The position numbers and the translations under genes are program-made. The notes under the pieces are model-generated. The model was given only the letters and a program-made list of their open reading frames with translations. It searched no databases and had not been told where the DNA came from. 64,000 bases of DNA from Branchiibius cervicis (GTDB lineage: Bacteria > Actinomycetota > Actinomycetes > Actinomycetales > Dermatophilaceae): contig NZ_JBHSWJ010000002.1 in the NCBI RefSeq assembly GCF_042661605.1, positions 3,100,001 through 3,164,000 of the forward strand, written 5' to 3'. This document shows positions 1-8,870 of this stretch, in pieces. The first letter of the stretch is position 1; each line of letters starts with the position of its first letter.

Positions 1-982
1 TGCAGCTGGGGGTGCTGGCGGAACTGAGCGGGGGTGCGCATGCGGGCACAGGCGATCCCGACCTGGTCCAGCCGCGTCACGAGATCATCGGCGTCGTACG
101 CCGCGAAGGCATTTTCCAGCAGTGCCGTCACGTCGGCGTCGTGCTCGACGCGCTCGGTGTTGTGCACGAAGCGGGGGTCCTCGATGAGCGATTCGTCGCC
201 AATAACACTGCGACACAGTCCTGCCCACTCCCGGTCGTTCTGCACGCTGAGGAAGACCGTGTTGCCGTCGCCGGCGCGGTAAGGACCGTACGGGGCAATG
301 GAGGCGTGCTTCGCGCCCGTGCGGATCGTGGGCCGCTCGCCGTACACCGCGTAGTAGGTCGGCTGCATCATCCACTCGCCCAACGCGTCCAGCATGGCCA
401 CCTCGACGGTGGCTCCCTCACCGGTGCGGAAGCGGCGCAGCAGGGCGGACAGGATCCCCGAGTAGGCGTACATCCCCGTGGCAATGTCGGCCACCGAGAC
501 ACCGACCTTGGCCGGTTCGTCGGGGGTTCCGGTCGTGCTGAGCAGCCCGGCTTCACACTGCACCAGCAGGTCGTAGGCCTTCTTGGACCGGAACGGTCCG
601 TCGGGTCCGTAGCCGGAGATGGAGCAGTAGACCAGTTCGGGCCGTGCAGCCCGGAGCGTGCCGGCATCCAGACCCAGGCGCTCGACTGCGCCGGGGATGA
701 GGTTCTGCACCACGACGTCCGCATTGGCGATCATTTCGTCGAGCACCGCCCGGTCGGCCACATCCTTGATGTCGAGCTCGATGGACTCCTTACCCCGGTT
801 CAGCCAGACGAAATAGCTGGAGTCACCGTGCACGGTGCGGTCGTACTCGCGGGCGAAGTCACCTACGTCCGGCCGCTCGACCTTGATGACGCGAGCACCG
901 AGATCGGCCAGTTGCCTGGTCGCGAAGGGAGCGGCGACCGCTTGCTCGAGGAGACCACGGTGATGCCGTCCAGGGGAAGCAT
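1..982 (-). CDS. CaiB/BaiF-family CoA-transferase, 3' end beyond window, one frameshift
   Basis: Family III CoA-transferase, which moves CoA from an acyl-CoA donor to a carboxylic acid. The ATG at 982-980 follows a strong AGGAAGGA Shine-Dalgarno site and lies 11 nt after the stop of the CitE-like gene, so it is the distal gene of the 4494-to-left-edge operon. The translation opens MLPLDGITVVS; the family continuation LEQAVAAPFATRQL then appears in another frame beginning at 950. One extra base at about 950-951 restores a single frame that stays open to the window edge (roughly 327 residues, no stop seen; full-length members are about 400). Readable family text includes VIKVERPDVGDFAREYDR near the N-terminus and GIACARMRTPAQF at the cut end. 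Substrate is unknown; the neighbours suggest a dicarboxylic or branched acid (inference). Confidence 0.85.
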
Positions 983-993
983 GTCGGTCCTTC

Positions 994-1869
994 CTACAGA
1001 TCGTTGATCGCGTGACGTTGCAGGATCCGGCGGGCGCGCAGCACGACGGGTCGGTCGACCATCTGGCCGTCCACCTGCAGAGCCGTGGACAGGTCGTCCT
1101 CATCGAGCCGTTCGACACCGCCGATCGCGTGCGCGATGCGCAACGCCCAATCCAACTGCTCGGCCGACGGCGCGAAACCGACGTTGACGGGCACGACCTG
1201 CGAGGGGTGGATGCACAGCTTGCCGCCGAAGCCCAGTGCCCGGGCGGCCGCCGCGTCGCGACCGGCCTGCTCCGGGTCCTTCACCGCGGTGCTCACACCG
1301 TCTATGGGGCCGGTGAGTCCAGCAGCACGGGATGCCAAGACCAAGGAGCTGCGGGCGAACAGCATTGCCTCCCAGGTCTCTTCAGCGTCTACATCCACGG
1401 CGAAGTCGATCGACCCGAAGGCCAGAGCCACGACCCCGTCGGATCGTGCGATCCGGTCGGCCTCCTGCAGCCCGACCGCCGACTCGACCAGCGCGATAAC
1501 GGGCAGATCGTCGCCCAGGTCTTGACGCGCCGTACGCACACCCTCGACCGTGGCCTTGGGGACCATGACCCCCAGCGCCCCGGAACCTTTGATGGCCTCC
1601 ACGTCCTCGACGTACGCCGAACTGCCCGGGGCGTTGACCCGCACCCACGCGTCGCGCCCGTCGCCGACCCATTCCCGCACGGCCTGTCGGGCCGCCGGCT
1701 TCGTGGCCACGGACACCGCGTCCTCCAGGTCGAGGATGACCTGGTGGGCTCCTGCCGCGTGCGCCTTGGCGAAGCGCTCGGGCCGGTCGCCCGGGACGAA
1801 CAGCCAGGAGGATGAGGCATCTACCGGGGCAGCGCGTCCCGTTCGGGGTTCCATCACGTCAGTCTGCAT
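994..1869 (-). CDS. CitE-like HpcH/HpaI-family acyl-CoA lyase
   Basis: 291-residue TIM-barrel protein of the HpcH/HpaI aldolase/citrate lyase beta family. Seen: SWLFVPGDRPERFAKA near the N-terminus, the metal- and substrate-binding stretch VILDLEDAV, VRVNAPGS, VMVPKATVEGV, ALVESAVGL, and GKLCIHPSQV near residue 220. Relatives cleave malyl-CoA, citramalyl-CoA or hydroxymethylglutaryl-type thioesters and need Mg2+. The gene starts 14 nt after the acyl-CoA dehydrogenase stop and is followed 11 nt later by the CoA-transferase, so it is mid-operon. ATG at 1869 is used; the second ATG at 1854 is possible. A role in cleaving a 3-hydroxyacyl-CoA made from the transported acid is inference. Confidence 0.9.
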   Translation of the reverse strand: MQTDVMEPRTGRAAPVDASSSWLFVPGDRPERFAKAHAAGAHQVILDLEDAVSVATKPAARQAVREWVGDGRDAWVRVNAPGSSAYVEDVEAIKGSGALGVMVPKATVEGVRTARQDLGDDLPVIALVESAVGLQEADRIARSDGVVALAFGSIDFAVDVDAEETWEAMLFARSSLVLASRAAGLTGPIDGVSTAVKDPEQAGRDAAAARALGFGGKLCIHPSQVVPVNVGFAPSAEQLDWALRIAHAIGGVERLDEDDLSTALQVDGQMVDRPVVLRARRILQRHAINDL

Positions 1870-1883
1870 GCGCGGGTGCCTGT

Positions 1884-3056
1884 TCAGCGCGCTACCGGGT
1901 TGCGTTTGATCAGTTGGCGGGCGATCACACCACGCTGGATCTCGTTGGTGCCTTCACCCACGATCATCAGCGGTGCATCGCGGAAGTAGCGCTCCACATC
2001 GAACTCCGTGGAGTAGCCGTAGCCGCCGTGCACGCGGATCGCATCCAGCGCGACCTTCATCGCGGTCTCGGAGGCGAACAGCTTGGCCATGCCGGCTTCC
2101 ATGTCGGCGCGCTGACCGGTGTCGTAGCGGCGCGCGGCGTACTGCACGAGCTGGCGGGCGGCGGTCAACTGAGTCGCCATGTCCGCCAGCAGGTTTCCGA
2201 CCGACTGGTGCTGCCAGATCTGCTTGCCGAAGCTCTCCCGCTCCTGGGCATAGCGCACGGCGTCCTCCAGGGCGGCCTGGCCCACGCCGAGCGCGCGGGA
2301 GGCGACCTGGATGCGACCGATCTCCAGACCGCGCATCATCTGCGAGAAGCCCTTGCCCTCGACGCCGCCGAGCAGGCTGGTCTGCGGGGTGCGGAAGTCA
2401 CTGAAGCTCAGCTCGCAACTCTCGACGCCTTTGTAACCGAGCTTGGGCAGGTCACGGGAGACCTCGAAGCCGGGGCCGTGCTCGATCAGCAGGATGCTGA
2501 TGCCCTTGTGCGCGGGGACCGCGTCGGGGTCGGTGCGGCACAGCAGCGCGATCAGCTGCGAGCGCCGGGCGTTGGTGATCCAGGTCTTGCCGCCGTTGAC
2601 GACGTAGTCGTCGCCGTCCTTGCGGGCGGTGGTGCGCATGGCCTGTAGGTCCGAGCCGCCGCCCGGCTCGGTCAGGGCCATCGTCGCCCGGATCTCACCG
2701 GTCGCCATCTTCGGCAGGTAGCGGTCCTGCTGCTCCTGGGTGCCGTAGTTCAGCAGCAGTTTGGCGACCACGCTGTGGCCACCCATCGCGCCGGCCAGGC
2801 TCATCCAGCCGCGGGCCAGCTCCTCGGTGACAGCCGCGTAGCACGGCACGGAGACGCCGGCGTCGTTCCACGGCTCGGGGATGGCCAGGCCGTAGATCCC
2901 CATCTGCTTCATCTGCTCGATGAGGTCCTCGGGGTAGGTGTTGGAATGCTCCAACTCCTGCACGACCGGCTTGACCTCGGCGTCGACCCAGTCGTGGACC
3001 AGCTTGACGATGGCGGATTCTTCGGCGTTCAGCTCGTAGGCGTTCAACTCAGACAT
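1884..3056 (-). CDS. acyl-CoA dehydrogenase (organic-acid operon)
   Basis: 390-residue FAD flavoprotein that introduces an alpha-beta double bond into an acyl-CoA. Seen: MALTEPGGGSDLQAMRTTAR (flavin- and substrate-binding strand), WITNA, and near the C-terminus VHGGYGYSTEFDVERYFRD followed by VGEGTNEIQ, whose first Glu occupies the catalytic-base position of the medium- and short-chain family. ATG at 3056 is chosen because AAGGAG lies 7 nt upstream and the protein then starts MSELNAYELNAEES as in relatives; it overlaps the transporter stop by 8 nt, which suggests translational coupling. Longer upstream starts have no family support. Substrate unknown; a methylsuccinyl- or glutaryl-type CoA ester would suit the context (inference). 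Confidence 0.92.
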   Translation of the reverse strand: MSELNAYELNAEESAIVKLVHDWVDAEVKPVVQELEHSNTYPEDLIEQMKQMGIYGLAIPEPWNDAGVSVPCYAAVTEELARGWMSLAGAMGGHSVVAKLLLNYGTQEQQDRYLPKMATGEIRATMALTEPGGGSDLQAMRTTARKDGDDYVVNGGKTWITNARRSQLIALLCRTDPDAVPAHKGISILLIEHGPGFEVSRDLPKLGYKGVESCELSFSDFRTPQTSLLGGVEGKGFSQMMRGLEIGRIQVASRALGVGQAALEDAVRYAQERESFGKQIWQHQSVGNLLADMATQLTAARQLVQYAARRYDTGQRADMEAGMAKLFASETAMKVALDAIRVHGGYGYSTEFDVERYFRDAPLMIVGEGTNEIQRGVIARQLIKRNPVAR

Positions 3057-4494
3057 GGGTGGTCTCCTTCTGCTCCGTTCCATCCTGCGGCGTGATATCA
3101 GTTGCTGTCGAATGCTGATTCGTGATGATCTCATCACCGTCGGCCACGATGGGGTCCTGCGCCTCGAGGGTCGAGCGGCGCGAGGTCTCCGGGATCAACA
3201 GGATCGCGACCAGCGTCAGCGCGACACAGCCGATCACCCAGTAGAAGAAGGCCGACTCATGACCGGCGTTCTTCAGGGAGAGCGCCACCGTCTCGGTGGT
3301 GCCACCGAAGACCGCCGCGACCAGCGCGTGCGGGACACCCACACCGATCGCCCGGATCTTGGTCGGGAAGAGCTCCGCCTTCACGATCGCCGCCAGAGCG
3401 GTGTAGCCGGACAGGAAGACCAGGCCGATCATCATGCCGCCGAAGGCCACCCAGCCGCTGTGCGTATGGCCGATGACGGTGAAGATCGGGACGGTCGTGA
3501 TCATGATGCCCAGAGCGAAGAAGAGCATCACCGGTTTGCGGCCGAAGCGGTCGGAAACCATGCCGGTCACCGGCTGCAGGAACATGAAGAGGAAAAGGGC
3601 ACAGAAGCTGACGACTGACGCGGTGCTCTTGGGCAGGCCGGCCGTGTTGACCATGTATTTGGTCAGGTACGTCGTGAACGTGTAGAACGCGACGGTGCCA
3701 CCGATGGCGAGGGCGAAGACCGCCGCCATCTGCTTCGGGTATTCGGTCAGCAGCGACTTCAGGCCGCGCTTTTCGATCTGCTCACCCTCCTTGAAGCTGG
3801 CCGCCTTGTGCTCTTCCTTCTGCGCCTGGTCGGCCTTGAAGTGGTCGGTCTCGTCCATGGTCCGCCGCAGGTAGAGCACCACGAAGCCGAGGATCGCGCC
3901 GACGACGAAGGGGATCCGCCAGGCCCAGGCAGAAATCACCGAGTCGCTGAAGAACTGCTGCATCACGATCAGGACGACAAGTGCCAGCAACTGACCCAGG
4001 ACGATCGAGACGTACTGGAAACTGGAGAAGAAGCCGCGCCGGCTCGGGGTGGCGATCTCGCTCAGATACGTTGCGCTGGAGCCGAACTCACCGCCAACCG
4101 ACAGACCCTGCACCAACCGGACGATCAGCAACAGGATGGGAGCGGCCAGGCCGATCGTCGCGTACCCCGGGATGAGGGCGATCGCGAGAGAGCCACCGCT
4201 CATCATCGTGACGGACAAGGTGAGGGCCGCCCGCCGGCCCCGCCAATCGGCGTACGCCCCGAGGAGCCAGCCGCCCAGCGGGCGCATCAGGAAACCGACG
4301 GCGAAGACGGCCGAGGAGGCGAGCAGCTGCGCTGTGGGGTTCTCGCCGGGGAAGAAGCTGGCGGCGAAGTAGAGGCTGAACGTCGCGTAGACGAACCAGT
4401 CGAACCATTCCACCGTGTTGCCGAGGCAACCACGGATGACATTCGCCGCGACACCGTGTCGGCGGGGCGCGATCGCGGGGGTCTGCGCGGTCAT
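3049..4494 (-). CDS. MHS-family (MFS) organic-acid:H+ symporter
   Basis: 481-residue inner-membrane transporter with about twelve hydrophobic segments. The metabolite:H+ symporter signature is clear: GNTVEWFDWFVYA at TM1, the loop GGWLLGAYADWRGRRAAL between TM2 and TM3, and RLVQGLSVGGEFG. MHS members move alpha-ketoglutarate, citrate, shikimate, proline or similar acids. ATG at 4494 follows AGAAGGAG, starting MTAQTPAIAPRRHG; upstream in-frame starts lack a ribosome site. The last residues are hydrophilic (GTEQKETTHV). It is the first gene of the left-running operon and is divergent from the LysR gene, which probably controls it. The exact substrate cannot be read from sequence. Confidence 0.92.
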   Translation of the reverse strand: MTAQTPAIAPRRHGVAANVIRGCLGNTVEWFDWFVYATFSLYFAASFFPGENPTAQLLASSAVFAVGFLMRPLGGWLLGAYADWRGRRAALTLSVTMMSGGSLAIALIPGYATIGLAAPILLLIVRLVQGLSVGGEFGSSATYLSEIATPSRRGFFSSFQYVSIVLGQLLALVVLIVMQQFFSDSVISAWAWRIPFVVGAILGFVVLYLRRTMDETDHFKADQAQKEEHKAASFKEGEQIEKRGLKSLLTEYPKQMAAVFALAIGGTVAFYTFTTYLTKYMVNTAGLPKSTASVVSFCALFLFMFLQPVTGMVSDRFGRKPVMLFFALGIMITTVPIFTVIGHTHSGWVAFGGMMIGLVFLSGYTALAAIVKAELFPTKIRAIGVGVPHALVAAVFGGTTETVALSLKNAGHESAFFYWVIGCVALTLVAILLIPETSRRSTLEAQDPIVADGDEIITNQHSTATDITPQDGTEQKETTHV

Positions 4495-4609
4495 GAGGTG
4501 CTCCTTCTGGCGGGGTTGTGAGCCATGCCACACATCATGCGCTGTGATCCAGGGCACCATGTAATACTCATTCGTGATGCTTTGATAGCGGCCGCTCATG
4601 GAGGCAGGC
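4495..4609. promoter_or_regulatory. divergent promoter region, transporter operon / LysR gene
   Basis: This 115-bp gap separates oppositely transcribed genes and must hold both promoters. At 4534-4548 lies ATCATGCGCTGTGAT, with ATCA/TGAT ends and the T-N11-A form used by LysR-type regulators. It is a weak candidate operator; no other clear repeat was seen. Confidence 0.45.
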
Positions 4610-5535
4610 GTGGACCTGAAACAACTCACCGCTCTGGTGACCGTCAGCGAGGTCGGCAGCGTGACGAAGGCGGCTCAGCTCCTGCACATCGTCCAACCGG
4701 CGGTGACACGTCAGATCCGTTCTCTGGAAGAGGAATTCGGAGTAACCCTCTTCGAGCGCAGCCGTCAGGGCATGACGCTGACCGCAGAGGGCGAGGCACT
4801 CGTGACTCGGGCCCGGCGGGCTTTGCAAGAGCTGGATCGGGCTCGGGCTGAGCTGCGACCCACACCGACATCGGTGCGGGGCATCGTGACCATCGGGATG
4901 CTGGAGAGCACCCTGGACCTGCTGGCGCAGCCGGTGTCGGACGCGGTACGGGAGCACTATCCGGATGTCGAATTGCGTTTGCTGTCGGCATATTCGGGCT
5001 ATCTGCAGCAGTGGCTGGACAACGGCGACGTCGACCTCTCGCTGCTCTACAACCTGGCCTCGACACCAGCCATCTCGGTGTCGCCCCTGGTCAGCGAACC
5101 GCTGTGGGCGGTCGCGCCGGCATCGGAGAAACTGCGTGCGGACCGGCCGATCCCGTGGTCACAGGTGTGGCAGCAGGATCTCGTGCTCCCGGTGGCCGGG
5201 CACGGCCTGCGGGTGCTGATCGACCAGGCGCGCGCGGCCTCCGACGCCGATCCGCACGTCACGATGCAGACCAACTCGATGCAGGTGCAGAAGCAACTGG
5301 TGGTGGGCGGGTACGGCTGGACCGTGTTGCCCGCGGCCGGCGTCGCCGGCGAGTTGAGCGGCGGGCGGTTGAGCGCCGCTCCCCTGGTCGAGCCGGAGAT
5401 CAAGCGGGCCATGGTGCTGGGTCTGCAACGGGGCGGACGGGTCCCCCGCACGTGGAGGCCGTCGCCGCGGAGGTGGTGCGCGCCGTACGCCGAGTGGTCC
5501 GGGACGGTTCCTGGCCCAGCGCCGAGTTGGCTTAG
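4610..5535 (+). CDS. LysR-type transcriptional regulator, one frameshift
   Basis: About 308 residues when repaired. The N-terminal winged helix-turn-helix reads DLKQLTALVTVSEVGSVTKA then LLHIVQPAVTRQIRSLEEEF; the rest is a periplasmic-binding-protein-like effector domain. GTG at 4610 is preferred because GGAGG at 4600-4604 is correctly spaced and LysR proteins usually begin M-D-L-K-Q-L; the ATG at 4598 overlaps that ribosome site. After LGLQRGGRV the frame is lost, and the expected tail (PPHVEAVAAEVVRAV to WPSAELA, stop 5533-5535) is one frame away. One extra C in the C5 run at 5443-5447 restores it. It is divergent from the transporter operon, so it is the likely regulator. The stop overlaps the convergent NMO gene by 4 bp. 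Confidence 0.88.
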
Positions 5536-6514
5536 GCCACCGGCTCGGCGGCCCAGCGCGCGGTCAGTTCGTCTCTGGCCGTGAGGTATTCGGCACGTAG
5601 TCGGTCGACCAACTCCCTGGCGGTCGTCGTCGTCTCGATCACGCCGATCCCCTGACCGGAGCCCCAGATATCCCGCCAGGCTTTGGCATCGTCCCCGCCC
5701 GTCCCGAAGCTCATCGCCGACGGGTCGGAGGTGGGCAGGTTGTCCGGGTCCAAACCGGCGGCCTCGATACTGCCGCGCAGGTAGTTGCCGTGGACGCCGG
5801 TGAAGAGGTTGCTGTAGACGATGTCGCCGGCACCGGAGTCGACGATCATCTGGCGGTACCCGTCAGCGACGTTCGCTTCACGGGTGGACAGGAACGCCGA
5901 GCCGACGTAGGCGAAGTCGGCGCCGACGGCTTGGGCAGCCAGTACCGAGCGGCCGTGCGCGATGGCACCCGACAACAGGAGCGGGCCGTCGAACCAGCTG
6001 CGGATCTCCCGGATCAACGCGAACGGCGAGAGAGTCCCGGCATGTCCGCCGGCCCCGGCCGCCACCGCGATCAAGCCGTCGGCTCCCTTCTCGATTGCCT
6101 TGTGCGCGAAGGCATTGTTGATGACGTCGTGCAGGACGATCCCGCCGTAGGAATGCACCGCCTCGTTGATCTCGGGGCGGGCGCCGAGGATGTGATCACG
6201 ATCGGGACCTGGTGCTCCACGATGGTGGCCATGTCCTGCTCGAGCCGGTCGTTGGAGCGGTGCACGATCTGGTTGACCGCGAAGGGCGCGACGATTGCGT
6301 CCGGATTGGCCTTTTGAAAGGCGTTGCAACGTTCAGTGATCTCGTCCAGCCAGTCACCCAGCAGGCTCGCCGGGCGGGCGTTGAGCGCCGGGAAGGAGCC
6401 GATGATGCCGGAGGTGCACTGGGCCACCACCAGGTCCGGGCCGGAGGCGATGAACATCGGCGAGGCGACCACCGGCACCGACAGTGGACCGGACAGGACG
6501 GGTGGTAGCGCCAT
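5532..6514 (-). CDS. nitronate monooxygenase family FMN enzyme, one frameshift
   Basis: About 327 residues when repaired. TIM-barrel FMN protein of the NMO / 2-nitropropane dioxygenase family, which oxidises alkyl nitronates. N-terminal frame: LSVPVVASPMFIASGPDLVV and GSFPALNARP. C-terminal frame: HDVINNAFAHKAIEKGADGL, then AGAGGHAGTLSPF (the phosphate-binding GGH-G region with the expected His), LLSGAIAHGRSVLAAQAVGA and YVGSAFLSTREA. The frames join at VPIVITS/LGARPEIN if one base is added at about 6189. The second ATG (6514) is chosen: GGAGGA abuts the first ATG at 6520 but sits 6 nt from the second. No partner genes suggest a substrate. Confidence 0.88.
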
Positions 6515-6638
6515 GATCATTCCTCCGAACAGCGGTTGTGGTGACTGTACAAAAGCCCGGTGCGGGCGGCACGCTCGACCCGAACGTTCCGCACTGGTCC
6601 AACCCTCGCCGACCTGAACATCACATCAGGAGAAGCCA

Positions 6639-7304
6639 ATGGACACGCCACCCGTCATCACCGGAGACGACGTCAGCCCCGCACAGCAGGCGCTGCGCTA
6701 CGAGCTGACGACGCTTGCCTTTCGCCTGCCTGATGCGGATCGGGCCACGGCGGGCATCGAGCCGTGGGTGGGTGCCTCCGACGCCGAGGGCCGGCTGCTG
6801 GGCTGTTGGGAGGGCGAGAACGGACCACTGGGACGTGTCTACGTCCTGCGTGGCTTCGACGACGACGCGCAACTGGCACGTGAGCGCGAGCGGGCTGCCC
6901 ACAGTCGCGCGCCGTTCGGCGCCGGCGACCATCTCACAGACCTGACCATGAACGGCTACGCCCCGTTCCCCTTCATGCCGCCGGTCGTGACCGGCGCGTT
7001 CGGCTCGGTCTATGAGATCCGGGACTACCACCTGGTCCCCGGCGGGCTGCCGGCGACGATCGACGGCTGGCGGCAAGCGTTGCCCGGACGACATGTGGTG
7101 GACCCCGTCACGGTCGTCATGTACGCGCTCGACGGACCGGCCCGGATCGTGCACATCTGGCCGTTCTCCGGCTTGGACGAGCGGGTCGCGATCCGCCGCC
7201 GCCTCTACGCCGAGGGCGCGTGGCCACCGCCGGGCGGACCGGAGCACATCGCCGAAGCGGTCTCGATGATCGCCTGGCCGCTGCCCGGATCACCCTTGCA
7301 CTGA
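6639..7304 (+). CDS. NIPSNAP-family protein
   Basis: 221 residues. The C-terminal half (VYEIRDYHLVPGGLPATIDG, then VVMYALDGPARIVHIWPFSG) is a NIPSNAP-type ferredoxin-like barrel; the N-terminal half has a weaker related pattern (YELTTLAFRLPD and GRVYVLRGFDDD), so the protein is probably a tandem of two such domains. Bacterial members often accompany catabolic enzymes and are thought to be small-molecule binding or oxygenase-like proteins, but none fixes a function here. ATG at 6639 follows AGGAGAAGCC. It is divergent from the nitronate monooxygenase across 124 bp, which may hold a shared promoter. Confidence 0.8.
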   Translation: MDTPPVITGDDVSPAQQALRYELTTLAFRLPDADRATAGIEPWVGASDAEGRLLGCWEGENGPLGRVYVLRGFDDDAQLARERERAAHSRAPFGAGDHLTDLTMNGYAPFPFMPPVVTGAFGSVYEIRDYHLVPGGLPATIDGWRQALPGRHVVDPVTVVMYALDGPARIVHIWPFSGLDERVAIRRRLYAEGAWPPPGGPEHIAEAVSMIAWPLPGSPLH

Positions 7305-7337
7305 AGGCCGTCGACGGTGGTGACCTCCTGGCATCGC

Positions 7338-7706
7338 TCAGCGGTTGTCTCCTGATCCTCCGATCACGGCTCTGCGCTGGCGGTCGGCCAGCTTGTCGAT
7401 GTTCTTCTGCGCCACATCGCTGAGCGACAGACCCAGGAAGTTCGCCAGAACTGTGGTGTACCACAGGACGTCCCCTAGTTCGGCGGCCATGTCGTCGCGG
7501 TCCAATTGAGCGAGATCACCGCCCTTGTCGCGCACCAGTTTCTTGACCTTCTCGGCAATCTCGCCAGCTTCCCCGACCAGCCCCAGCACCAAGTGCATGA
7601 ACTCGTCCGGAGCGTCCTTGTCCCGCGCCGTTCGCATCGCCGCGCGCTGGTACTCATCGCAATCCACGACGCAAACGGTAGCGACCGGGACCTCAACCCC
7701 GGTCAC
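7338..7706 (-). CDS. MazG-like nucleotide pyrophosphohydrolase
   Basis: 122-residue all-alpha NTP pyrophosphatase of the short MazG-like kind. The two Mg-binding helices are GLVGEAGEIAEKVKK (ExxE) and MAAELGDVLWYTTVLAN (ExxD), the pattern of enzymes that hydrolyse noncanonical NTPs or dNTPs to the monophosphate plus pyrophosphate. The conserved part begins at about residue 18 (DEYQRAAMRTA), so the true start may be internal; ATG at 7706 is the longest choice. It lies alone, divergent from the TPR gene. Confidence 0.85.
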   Translation of the reverse strand: MTGVEVPVATVCVVDCDEYQRAAMRTARDKDAPDEFMHLVLGLVGEAGEIAEKVKKLVRDKGGDLAQLDRDDMAAELGDVLWYTTVLANFLGLSLSDVAQKNIDKLADRQRRAVIGGSGDNR

Positions 7707-7717
7707 ACCGTGGCCAC

Positions 7718-7742
7718 GGCACGCGTGCCCTACGGCACGCGT
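7718..7742. repeat. GGCACGCGTGCC palindrome plus repeated half-site
   Basis: Between two divergent genes there is a perfect 12-bp palindrome GGCACGCGTGCC (7718-7729), and GGCACGCGT recurs directly at 7734-7742. The 16-bp period and the location suggest a regulatory site, but no regulator is encoded next to it. Confidence 0.4.
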
Positions 7743-7758
7743 TGTCTACGCTCGAGTC

Positions 7759-8484
7759 GTGGAGGAGAGCCTGCGCCGATTGTGGGATTTCGCTGACGCG
7801 GCCGGTAGCGAGCCGCGGTTCCGGCAAGCAGCCCAGCGGGCCGAGGATTCCGGGATCGCGATGACCCAGGTGGCCCGTGCACTCGGACTGCAGCGACGTT
7901 TCGACGAAGCCAACGCGGTGCTCGACGGGTTGCCCCAGACCGACCCGGAGGTCGTCGTACGCATCGGGCTGGAGCGTGGCCGGATCGCTCGGGATTGCGG
8001 CCAGCCGGATGTCGCCCGAGAGCATTTTGAGTCGGCCATCGCCAGGGCCCGCAGCAACGGCCTGGATGAGCCGCTGGTCGACGGCCTGCACATGCTCGCT
8101 CTGGTGAGTGACGGTTCGGAGCGGGACGATCTGCACCACCAAGCGCTCGAACTCGCCCATGCGTCGGCGGATCCGGCCGCGCGGCGCTGGGAGGCGTCCA
8201 TCCTGAACAACATGGGTGTGGATCGCGCCGACGCCGGGGACTTCGCAGGAGCACTGGAACTCTTCGAGGCGGCACTGGCGGCTCGGCGTACCGACGGTTC
8301 CGACCTGCCCAGGGTCGGGGTCGCACGATGGATGGTGGCCTGGGCGTTGCGCAACCTGGGGCGGACCGCAGAGGCGCTGGAGTGGCAACGCGACCTCAAG
8401 GCGGACCTGCTGGCCGGGGGCTTGTCCGACCCGTACGTTGACGAGGAGATCGCCATCCTCGAGTCGAACGGGAGTCCATCATGA
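7759..8484 (+). CDS. tetratricopeptide-repeat protein
   Basis: 241 residues, cytosolic, built from helix pairs with TPR spacing: QVARALGLQRRFDEANAVLD, GRIARDCGQPDVAREHFESA, NMGVDRADAGDFAGALELFE and LRNLGRTAEALEW. GTG at 7759 is chosen because the helical protein starts there (VEESLRRLWDFADAAG); the in-frame region upstream runs through the MazG-like gene and is not coding. TPR proteins of this size act as protein-binding scaffolds; no partner is evident. It overlaps the next gene by 4 nt (ATGA), so the two are co-translated. Confidence 0.8.
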   Translation: MEESLRRLWDFADAAGSEPRFRQAAQRAEDSGIAMTQVARALGLQRRFDEANAVLDGLPQTDPEVVVRIGLERGRIARDCGQPDVAREHFESAIARARSNGLDEPLVDGLHMLALVSDGSERDDLHHQALELAHASADPAARRWEASILNNMGVDRADAGDFAGALELFEAALAARRTDGSDLPRVGVARWMVAWALRNLGRTAEALEWQRDLKADLLAGGLSDPYVDEEIAILESNGSPS

Positions 8485-8870
8485 GCGCCAATCACCCTGC
8501 GGCCATCCAGGCGTGGCACGCCCTGGTCCGCGACCCTGACAAGGGACGGTTGCGCAGTCTGCTCGCCGACGACGTCGTCTTTCGGTCACCCGCCGTGCAC
8601 ACGCCGCAGGCGGGCGTCGACCTGACCCAGGCCTATCTGTGGGCGGCGGTGCAGGTGCTGGGACCGACCCTGACCTACCGCCACGAGTGGTACGACGATC
8701 GGTCGGCTGTGCTGCGCTTCTCGGCGACCGTCGACGGACTTGAGATCGATGGTGTGGACATCATCACCTGGAATGACGATGACCTCATCACCGAATTCAC
8801 CGTCATGACGAGGCCGTTCAAGGGTTTGCAGGCACTGATTCAAGCGATGGGTGCTGCGCTGTCGAGATAG
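8481..8870 (+). CDS. NTF2-like / SnoaL-type small protein
   Basis: 129 residues with the alpha+beta cone-fold pattern: helix AIQAWHALVRDPDKGRLRSL, then LADDVVFRSPAVHTP, and a terminal sheet with WYDDRSAVLRFSATVDG and ITEFTVMTRPFKGL. Proteins of this fold are either small isomerases/hydrolases or binding proteins; no catalytic set can be assigned. It is coupled to the TPR gene by an ATGA overlap. Its tail overlaps the convergent retropepsin gene by 53 bp, which is unusually long. Confidence 0.8.
   Translation: MSANHPAAIQAWHALVRDPDKGRLRSLLADDVVFRSPAVHTPQAGVDLTQAYLWAAVQVLGPTLTYRHEWYDDRSAVLRFSATVDGLEIDGVDIITWNDDDLITEFTVMTRPFKGLQALIQAMGAALSR

Noticed and set aside
12..1007. 331-codon plus-strand frame at the left edge
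   Set aside because: Antisense to the CoA-transferase, whose family motifs are read on the minus strand once the frameshift is repaired.
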